Origin: Aureococcus anophagefferens
Taxonomy: Eukaryota; Sar; Pelagophyceae; Pelagomonadales; Pelagomonadaceae
Assembly (NCBI RefSeq): GCF_000186865.1
Contig: NW_008705564.1
Coordinates: 2,639,102 to 2,652,570, forward strand
Direction: 5' to 3'
Length of the DNA stretch: 13,469 bases
Shown here: piece by piece, positions 8,536 through 13,469 of the stretch
How the letters are laid out: each line of letters begins with the position of its first letter
Position numbering within the stretch: the stretch's first letter is position 1
Position numbers and translations under genes: made by a program
The notes under the pieces: model-generated
The model's database searches: none
The model's input: only the letters and a program-made list of their open reading frames with translations
Told to the model about the DNA's origin: nothing

Positions 8536-8743
8536 GGGAGGACCGACGCGCGTCCGGGGCGCGCTAGATGCTCGGGGCTGCGCGTTCCATCGAGCAGATC
8601 ATCGTTGGAAAGCCGGACGCGCCGGCATCATCGGCATGGTGCGGCCTGGTCGCAATTCCTCGCAAGTTTTATGCGTCCCGGTCCGCCCCGGGGCGCCCCT
8701 CCCGGGGTAGTTCCCGAGGGGCCCAGGTCCTTAGGGCCGGGGC
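8536..8743 (-). other. Intergenic spacer between two minus-strand genes
   Basis: The 208 bp between the stop of the small plastid-type protein and the start of the LRR gene. The half from 8670 to 8743 is full of CCCC/GGGG runs (CCCCGGGG near 8688, GGGGCCC near 8718) that could pair with one another, and would lie in the 3' UTR of the upstream gene. The half next to the LRR start is AT-richer and probably holds its promoter. No gene is seen. Confidence 0.4.
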
Positions 8744-9151
8744 CTATTTCCTCAGGACGTCGAACCAGTTCCCGAACCGGCTCGCGTCCGGGTCGTACTC
8801 CTTGGGAGCGACCTCCTCCTCCTGCGCCGCTTCGCGCTTCGCGGCGACCTCCTCCTCGCTCACGATGCCGTCGTTCTTCGCGACCTCGAGGAAGTCGTTG
8901 GCCGCGCGGCGCGCGCGGAGGCGCTCGCCGAGCGCGTCGAGGCTCGGGCGCGGCGGCGCGTCGCCGTCGTCGGCCTGCGCGCGCCGCGGGCTCGCGCGCG
9001 GGGCGGCGCGTGCACGGGCCGGGCGGGGACGCGCGCGCACCGAGGAGCGCAGCGCCGGCGCCCGTCGCGGCGCGCATGCCGCGCGAGCGGGCGCGCCGCT
9101 GCTGAAGGCGTGGGAGAAGAAGACGCACGAGGCCATGAGGAAGGCGCGCAT
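8744..9151 (-). CDS. Small probable plastid-targeted protein of unknown function
   Basis: A 135-residue frame from the ATG at 9151 to TAG at 8746-8744. Residues 1-16 (MRAFLMASCVFFSHAF) form a hydrophobic signal peptide ending in an A-F pair, followed by about 45 residues rich in Ala, Arg, Ser and Pro. This is the two-part layout of heterokont plastid import. The mature part, about 75 residues, is charged and helical (FLEVAKNDGIVSEEEVAAK) and ends in SRFGNWFDVLRK. I do not recognise the family. A second ATG six codons in (MASCVF) is also possible. The annotation could fail if the N-terminus is instead secretory. It is divergent from the Ser/Pro-rich gene and lies in tandem with the LRR gene. 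Confidence 0.6.
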   Translation of the reverse strand: MRAFLMASCVFFSHAFSSGAPARAACAPRRAPALRSSVRARPRPARARAAPRASPRRAQADDGDAPPRPSLDALGERLRARRAANDFLEVAKNDGIVSEEEVAAKREAAQEEEVAPKEYDPDASRFGNWFDVLRK

Positions 9152-9479
9152 CACGTCCGATGGCGCGGCCGCGGGCTCGGGAAGGGTCTCCTAGTCGCTC
9201 GGCTGGATGCGCGTGCCGGCAGAGGCAGAGGGTGAGAGGCGCTCGGCCAAAGGTTGATCATGAAGTGCAAGGGAGGGCAAACGAGCCACTTCAAGCTTCG
9301 GCAGCCCCAGTCGGGCTTTGGGTTTTTATCATCCATCGTAGCCAGGCGATCGGGCGCGCGTCCTCGCGCGCCATCGGCAGCCCATCCGGCTCCGCGCCTT
9401 TGTCCGGCGGTCCGGCGGCCGCGCCGCGACGTCCGCCGCGCGCCGCGCGCGCCGGGCGCCCTCGCCGCGAGCCGGCGCG
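9152..9479. promoter_or_regulatory. Divergent intergenic region of 328 bp
   Basis: Lies between the starts of the small plastid-type protein (minus) and the Ser/Pro-rich protein (plus). The section 9250-9345 is AT-rich compared with its surroundings and includes a TTTTTATCATCC stretch near 9323-9335. An ATG at 9254 opens a frame that becomes Arg-rich and does not resemble the confident part of the downstream protein, so I treat it as untranslated. No specific promoter element can be assigned. Confidence 0.4.
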
Positions 9480-10570
9480 ATGCAGCCCGGCGCCGGCGCC
9501 TGGCGGCAGCCCGGGGGCGCCCGTGTCGGCGTCGCGGCGAGCGGCGGTGCGCAGACGACGCCGACGCGGGACAAGGCGGGCCGCGGGTCCCTGCGGTCGC
9601 CCGCGGAGCGCGTCGCCGCGGCGCCGGGCCGCGGCGCCGCGTCGCCCGGCCGCAGCGCGCCGGCGGCCGGCGCCGTCGCCGCGCTCGCGGCGGCCGCGGC
9701 GCCGCGGAGCCTCCTCGCGGGGTCGCCCCTCCGGACGAAGGCGTCGCGGTGCCCGCGCACGCCGCCGAGCCGCCCGTCGCGCGACGAGCGGACGCCGCGG
9801 CGGCGGCCGCGGCGGTCGCCGCCCGGCGCCGCCGCGGCGTCGCCGCGGGCCGGCGGCGGCGGCCTCGCGGGCTTCTCGGCGCTGCTGCGGTCGTCGCTGG
9901 CGGCGTCGACCTCGCGCGGCTCCGCGTGTCGTCGCCCGCGCGGAGTCCGGGCAAGCGGCGCCGGAGCGGCCGGCGGCCGTCGGAGACGGAAGGCAGCGAC
10001 GACGACGTCTGCCTGCCCGAGGGCCGGCCGCCCTGGGCGTGGAGCCCGCGGCGCCAGACGCGGTCCGCCCTCGACCGGTTCCTCGCCTTCGAGTCGCCCG
10101 AGCCGGGGACGCCGCCGCGGCCCAGTTTTGTTGACACGCTGGGGTCGCCGCCGGCGCCGGACGCGACGCCCCGGGGCGCCGGCGCGCCGCGCGCGCCCCG
10201 GTTCGAGACGCCGCCGAGCCGGACGCGGCAGGGGAAGCACGCGCCGCGGGGCCGCGGCGGCGGCGCCGCGGCGCCGCGGCCCCGGAGCCGCCCGCCGCCG
10301 TCCTTCGACTCGGGCTCCGCGGGCTCGCCGCGCGACTCCCCGGGCGCGGCGGCCCAGCTCGCCATGCCGTCGCTCCTCGAGGGCGGGCCGGACCGCGACG
10401 GGCCGCGGCCCAAGGCCGCGGACCCCGTCGCCGCCGCGCTCCACCGCTCCGGCGCGGACGCCGCGACGCTCCGCTTCACGTCCGACATCAAGTCCGCGAG
10501 CGCCGGCACGGGCCACACGATCCTCAAGCCCACGGCGCGGCGCGCGCCGCCCCGGGACCTCTTCTCGTAA
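9480..10570 (+). CDS. Unrecognised Ser/Pro-rich disordered protein, one frame change
   Basis: The 5' part reads well from the ATG at 9480 and the 3' part reads well in another frame to TAA at 10568-10570. Both are Ala/Pro/Arg-rich with repeated SP and TP sites (SLRSPAER, AGSPLRTK; SFVDTLGSPP, FETPPSRT), and both have GC3-rich codons, so I read them as one protein. The change falls near 9880-9950. A 56-nt GT-AG intron at 9890-9945 would restore the frame and give 344 residues; an assembly indel is the alternative. The C-terminus (LRFTSDIKSASAGTG, ILKPTARR) is the least biased part and the best handle for homology. No domain is recognised. It is probably disordered and phosphorylated. It converges on the oxygenase gene with 31 bp between stops. 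Confidence 0.5.
9890..9945 (+). other. Candidate 56-nt GT-AG intron
   Basis: Removing 9890-9945 joins the two readable frames of the Ser/Pro-rich gene (phase 2; junction codon CGT). A donor three bases further (9893) works equally well because of the GTCGTC repeat. The donor lacks a strong consensus and there is no clear branch site, so a sequence error remains possible. Confidence 0.3.
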
Positions 10571-10601
10571 CGCGATGAGGAGCAACATAACGAGGGATAT
10601 G

Positions 10602-11995
10602 TTAGGAGCGCCCGCCGCCGTCGTCGGAGCTGCCGTCGCCGTCGTCGTCGGAGCTGCCGCCGTCGTCGTCGTCGGAGCCGAACGCGGCCCACGCGCCGCC
10701 GTCGCCGCCGCCCGCGCCGCCGCGCCCGGCGACGCCGCCGCGCGCGCGGAGCACGGCGGCCGCGAGCGCCGCGAGCGTCGCGTCCGCCGGCCCGGCCGCC
10801 GCCGGCGCCGGGCCGTCGTAGCGCACGCGCGCGTCCGAGACGTCGAGCCGGACGTCCGGCCCCGCGAGCCGCGACGCGAGCGGCGACGCGTCGGCGTCGT
10901 CGAGGAGCGCGGAGCGCCGCGGGTCCTGCGCCGCGAGCGACACCTCCGCCGCGGACCGCAGCGCGTCGTCCCAGCTCCGGAGCGAGCCGGACCGTTTCGC
11001 GCCGCCCGCGAAGACGGGCCCCGGGTCGCCCTCGCGGAACAGCGCCGTCAGCGCGAAGCGGCAGCCCGACGCGACGCGCTCGACGCGGTGGAGGTTCGAC
11101 GCGTCGCCCGAGAACGCGAGCACGTCGCCGGCCCTGGGCGCGTGGACGCGGTCGCCGCCGTCGCCGTCGTACATGGCGAAGCGCCCGCCCTCGAAGTCGT
11201 CGCTCAGGTAGAGCAGCGCCGTGTGCTCGTAGGATTCGACGTTGAACTCGTCGACGTGCACGTTCCAGTAGGGCTTGGGCTTCGGGGCCTCGAACGCGCG
11301 GCGACGTCTCGCGGGGGCCGGCGGCCTCAGGCGCGCGACGAACGCGCCCGAGAGCCGGAGCCGCCGCGCGTCGATCCCGGCCGCCGCGCCGACGAGCGCG
11401 CGCAGGTCGCGGACGGCGCGCTCGATCGTCGCGGCGGCGTCGGCGCCGACGCGCGCCTCGAGCGCCGACGGCTCCAGGCAGCCGAGCACCGTGGACCCGC
11501 CGTCGGAGAACGCGCCGACCATGCCGACGGCGCAGCGCCGCGCGAGGTCCCGCGCGGCGGCCGGCGCGAGCGCGGGCGCGTCGGTGCGCACGACGCGGTA
11601 GCTGCGCCCGCGTCGTCGCGTCTCGAGGGGCGCCTCGAAGCGGTCCGGCGGCATCGACCGGTACAGCGCCTCGGCCCGCGGCTCGAAGAAGACCGGGTGC
11701 GCCGCGTCGGGCACGGCGGCGCGGCGGCGGCGGCGGGCGGGACCGCGGCGGCGGCGGGCGCCGCGGCGGCGGCGGCGTCGTCGCCGGCGAGCAGCCGGCC
11801 CGCGCGGTGCCGCTCCTGGAGCACGGCGAAGGCGACGAAGCGCTCCACGAAGAGGTCGTGGGCGGCGCCGGACGCGCCGGCGCCGTCCTCGATGGCCGCC
11901 GCCGCGCCCTCGATCGCCGCCTCGCGCTGGAACGCCGCGCAGCGCGCCAGGGCGTCGCTGCTGCTGGCGTCGCTGCTGCTGGCGAAGGTGGACAT
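10602..11995 (-). CDS. 2-oxoglutarate/Fe(II)-dependent oxygenase, prolyl 4-hydroxylase type
   Basis: The catalytic part is clear: H-x-D in NVHVDEF (codons at 11258-11250), LLYLSDDFEGGRF, PRAGDVLAFSG, the distal His in NLHRVERV (codon at 11090-11088) and the 2-oxoglutarate-binding Arg in GCRFALTALF. The spacing of 56 residues between the iron ligands is normal. The family hydroxylates prolyl or related residues; OGFOD3-like proteins look similar, and the target here is unknown. The catalytic frame has no ATG upstream of its core (it opens only with GTG at 11714). A second frame starting at ATG 11995 has convincing codon use (FVERFVAFAVLQERHRAGR). They are joined either by a 62-nt GT-AG intron at 11743-11682, giving 443 residues, or by an indel in the GCC-rich tract. 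The C-terminus is an acidic Asp/Ser/Gly tail encoded by repeats. No signal peptide is evident. Confidence 0.72.
10609..10680 (+). repeat. Coding GTC/GCC microsatellite
   Basis: Imperfect tandem copies of a unit of about 24 bp, built from GCC and GTC triplets followed by GGAGC, encode the acidic SDDDDGGSSDDDGDGSSDD tail of the oxygenase on the minus strand. Copy number should vary between strains. Confidence 0.6.
11682..11743 (-). other. Candidate 62-nt GT-AG intron
   Basis: In gene sense it runs from GTCCCG at 11743 to TTCGAG ending at 11682, with a pyrimidine-rich CCCGGTCTTCTTC before the acceptor. It joins the 84-codon 5' frame in phase 0 to the catalytic frame. It overlaps the GCC-rich tract, so a one-base assembly error could equally explain the frame change. 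Confidence 0.35.
11715..11785 (+). repeat. GCG/GGC-rich simple sequence tract
   Basis: Almost pure runs of GCG and GGC triplets, coding for Ala and Pro on the minus strand. It is the point where the oxygenase changes reading frame and is the kind of tract where sequencing and assembly errors gather. Confidence 0.6.
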
Positions 11996-12188
11996 GGTGC
12001 TGTCTCAGCGCAGGCGCCGGCTCATTTTTAGCTCGGTTGTGGCCACCATTCGCATCATCATCCGATCGAGCTCGATGAGCTAATTATGAGCTCGCCCAAA
12101 AACTGCCACACGATGGAGATGATGGAGGTGCTTTGAGCTGGTGAGAGGTGCGCCTGTCGCGCGCGCAACACGCCGCCGCATCGCCGCC
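11996..12188. promoter_or_regulatory. Divergent intergenic region with GAGCTC repeats
   Basis: The 193 bp between the oxygenase (minus) and methyltransferase (plus) start codons. The AT-rich part from 12020 to 12110 has several copies of GAGCTC or GAGCTA around TTTTTAGCTC, CGAGCTCGATGAGCTA and TTATGAGCTCG, which form overlapping palindromes. They could be binding sites for a dimeric regulator. This is inferred from sequence shape only. Confidence 0.4.
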
Positions 12189-12875
12189 ATGGCCCTCTTC
12201 TTCCGGCGCGCCGGAGCGCCGCGCGACGCGCTGGCGCCGGCGACCGCGGCGCTCGTCGAGGCCTGCGACGGCGACGCGTCGCGGCTGGCGCTGGCGGCGT
12301 CGTTCGTGGACGACTGCTGCGGCGACCTGGCCAACTTCCGCGGCGGCGGCGACGCGCGCGCGCACCTGACCTACGGCGAGATCGACGTGCCCTCGCTCGC
12401 GCGCGTGCTCCGCGCGGCCGAGGCGCTCCGGCCCGTGCGCCGTTTCGCGGACGTCGGCGCGGGCCGCGGCGCCGCGCTGCTCGCCGCGGCCGCGCTCCTG
12501 CCGGACGCGGCGGCCTGCGCGGGCGTCGAGCTCGACGCCGTCGCCGCGGCGGCCGCCGCCGCGGCGCTCGACCGCGCGGCGGACCACGCCTTCCGGGGCT
12601 GCGTCGCGGCCGACATCTCCGTGGCGCGCGCGGACGCCCTCGAGGACCGACGCTGGGGCGGCGCGGACCTCGTCTACTGCTGCTGGACCGCGTTCCCGGA
12701 GGACCTGCGGCGCGCCTTCGCCGCGGCCTTTGGGGCGGCCGTCGCGCCGGGCGCGGTCCTCGCCGTCACGACGCACGCGCTGCCCGACGCGGCGCCCTTC
12801 CGCCTCGAGGCCACGCTGAGCGTCGCGTGCTCCTGGGCGCCCGACGTGCCGTGCTACCTCTATAGGCGAACCTAG
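12189..12875 (+). CDS. Class I SAM-dependent methyltransferase, DOT1-like
   Basis: A 228-residue single-exon protein starting at an ATG in a near-perfect Kozak context (GCCGCCATGG). Visible Rossmann-fold methyltransferase motifs: YGEIDVPSL at 62-70, as in DOT1-type enzymes; motif I FADVGAGRGAALL at 86-98; acidic post-I residue in GVELD at 112-116; a motif IV-like strand ADLVYCCWTAFP at 159-170. A hydrophobic strand (AVLAVTTHAL) follows. It is much shorter than animal DOT1L, being only the catalytic core, so a substrate other than histone H3 is possible; algae have many such small proteins of unknown target. The frame extends to a GTG at 12141, but the ATG is preferred. Its stop overlaps that of the MsrB gene on the other strand within CTAG at 12872-12875. 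Confidence 0.72.
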   Translation: MALFFRRAGAPRDALAPATAALVEACDGDASRLALAASFVDDCCGDLANFRGGGDARAHLTYGEIDVPSLARVLRAAEALRPVRRFADVGAGRGAALLAAAALLPDAAACAGVELDAVAAAAAAAALDRAADHAFRGCVAADISVARADALEDRRWGGADLVYCCWTAFPEDLRRAFAAAFGAAVAPGAVLAVTTHALPDAAPFRLEATLSVACSWAPDVPCYLYRRT

Positions 12876-13469
12876 GTCGGCCGGCCGGCGACGGAGGCGA
12901 GGTTGACGCAGTAGCGATTGCCCGACGCGTCCGGGAGGTTGTGGCCGAGGTGCGTGCCGTCGACCTGGGCGCGCGGCGGCGTCGGGGGGCGGCGGGGCCG
13001 CGCGCGTCCCCCCCATCGAGCGCCGCGCCGGAGGACGCGCGGAGACGCACTCGCCGTCGAGCAGGCAGCGGACGTTGTCCCACCGCACCTCGTCGTCGCG
13101 GAAGCTCGGCCAGCCGTGGTCCGCGCTCTCGCGCACGAACGCGTCCCAGGACCGGCCCCGGGGCGCGACGAAGAGCGGCTTCCCCGTGACGCTGTCGTAG
13201 AAGGTCTCGTCGCGCGCGCCGGCGGAGAGGAACCTGGGCAGGAAAAGAGTGCGAAATTTCCAACTTTGGAGGCTCATATCTCGGTCGGTTTCCACTCGTT
13301 TTGGCTAATTTTTGGACGACCGATCATCTCTCGGAGCGCTCTCGACGCGTGGATGTTTTTCCGGAACGCGCGCGCGCGGTTACTCATGTTGAAGCGAACT
13401 TGAATCACTCTTTTCCTGCCCTGCGAGGAACGCGGTCTCGGCCCAGCAGCCCTTGCGCTCCGCGCCGGG
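12872..13469 (-). CDS. MSRB: MsrB-type peptide-methionine (R)-S-oxide reductase, 3' part
   Basis: Exons 13469-13420, 13233-13047 and 12964-12872 join in one frame; the 5' end lies beyond the right edge. MsrB reduces methionine-R-sulfoxide in proteins. Visible motifs: FYDSVTGKPLFVA, HGWPSF, VRCLLDGEC, GTHLGHNLPD, and GNRYCVNLASV, which contains the catalytic Cys. The HLGH and RYCVN blocks are highly typical. The upstream exon has a Cys in KGCWAET, a candidate resolving Cys. The HLGH block is in a different frame from the GWPSF block, and the 82-nt intron at 12965-13046 reconnects them exactly. Introner IE6 adds four residues between AFLA and FLSAG. The short C-terminus ends GRPT at a TAG shared with the methyltransferase stop region. 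No targeting signal can be judged because the start is missing. Confidence 0.8.
12965..13046 (-). other. 82-nt GT-AG intron in the MsrB gene, not an introner
   Basis: In gene sense it starts GTCTCC after TGC and ends CGCCCAG before GTCGAC, phase 0. Removing 82 nt shifts the frame by one, exactly what is needed to place HLGH and RYC in frame with GWPSF. It has no TSD, no inverted repeats and the same GC richness as exons, unlike the introners. A run of seven G lies inside it, so an indel is the weaker alternative. Confidence 0.65.
13234..13423 (-). mobile_element. Introner element IE6 (family B), GC-AG intron 13419-13234
   Basis: A 190-bp element in the MsrB gene with 8-bp TSDs at 13226-13233 and 13424-13431 (GTTCCTCT and GTTCCTCG in gene sense, 7 of 8 identical). 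Arms: donor side CAGGGCAGGAAAAGAGTG, acceptor side CTGGGCAGGAAAAGAGTG, identical over 18 bp except base two. Retention of TSD plus CAGG (12 nt, phase 2) keeps the frame, so the donor is GC (GCAGGA). The core motif at 13301-13317 has two changes from the consensus. It is in host-gene sense. Confidence 0.92.

Noticed and set aside
8670..8743. A structured RNA gene formed by CCCC/GGGG runs
   Set aside because: Self-pairing is expected in such GC-rich sequence, and no known RNA family features are visible.
9151..10692. A 513-codon minus-strand frame
   Set aside because: Arg-rich low-complexity shadow with no recognisable motif, opposite the Ser/Pro-rich gene. Absence of stops is expected at this GC content.
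9480..12083. An 867-codon plus-strand open frame
   Set aside because: Only the first 410 nt or so look coding. The rest is Arg/Ala-rich shadow, antisense to the oxygenase whose motifs are unambiguous.
12084..13295. A 403-codon minus-strand frame spanning MsrB and the methyltransferase antisense
   Set aside because: It contains the true middle MsrB exon, but then leaves the MsrB frame, loses HLGH and RYC, and runs antisense through the methyltransferase.
2902..13423. Interspersed repeats read as a CRISPR array or satellite
   Set aside because: Copies are kilobases apart, in both orientations, each with its own TSD, and each removable as an intron.

Overview
The window is very GC-rich nuclear DNA from a eukaryotic alga, most likely a stramenopile (heterokont). 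A pelagophyte such as Aureococcus is my best guess. Three things point there. Two proteins begin with a signal peptide ending in an A-F cleavage motif, as in heterokont plastid targeting. Genes are packed almost end to end. Six short repeated elements of 183-204 bp sit inside coding regions as introns, each flanked by an 8-bp target-site duplication (TSD); this matches the introner elements described from Aureococcus and Micromonas. The organism call is inference.

Layout, left to right: (1) 1-509, minus: 5' part of an unrecognised Trp/Pro-rich protein with a possible coiled coil. (2) 770-2167, plus: plastid glycolate/glycerate translocator (LrgA-LrgB fusion, PLGG1 type). (3) 2255-4053, plus: class III PLP aminotransferase-fold enzyme of the ethanolamine-phosphate phospho-lyase type, split by introner IE1. 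(4) 4074-8535, minus: a 1,235-residue protein with a disordered N-terminus, leucine-rich repeats, a Cys/Trp-rich middle and a helical EF-hand-like C-terminal region, in five exons separated by introners IE5, IE4, IE2 and IE3 (left to right). (5) 8744-9151, minus: small probable plastid protein. (6) 9480-10570, plus: unrecognised Ser/Pro-rich disordered protein needing one frame change. (7) 10602-11995, minus: 2-oxoglutarate/Fe(II) oxygenase of the prolyl-4-hydroxylase type, also needing one frame change. (8) 12189-12875, plus: class I, DOT1-like methyltransferase. (9) 12872-13469, minus: MsrB-type methionine sulfoxide reductase, 5' end outside the window, with introner IE6 and an ordinary 82-nt intron.

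The introners are the main point. In all six, the element begins immediately after one 8-bp TSD copy and ends in AG immediately before the other. In all six, a splice that leaves TSD plus 4 nt of the element in the upstream exon (8 + 4 = 12 nt, four codons) restores the frame exactly. With these junctions the five exons of gene 4 sum to one uninterrupted frame. Family A (IE1, IE2, IE3) gives GT-AG introns. Family B (IE4, IE5, IE6) would give GC-AG introns, because its end reads CAGG/GCAG. The two families share a homologous core but have different ends, and both orientations relative to the host gene occur.

The genes do not form one obvious pathway. The PLGG1-like transporter points to photorespiratory glycolate/glycerate exchange and the MsrB to repair of oxidised methionine. 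The three convergent gene pairs end 20 bp apart, 31 bp apart, and overlapping within a shared CTAG. No transposase, tRNA, rRNA or CRISPR array was seen.
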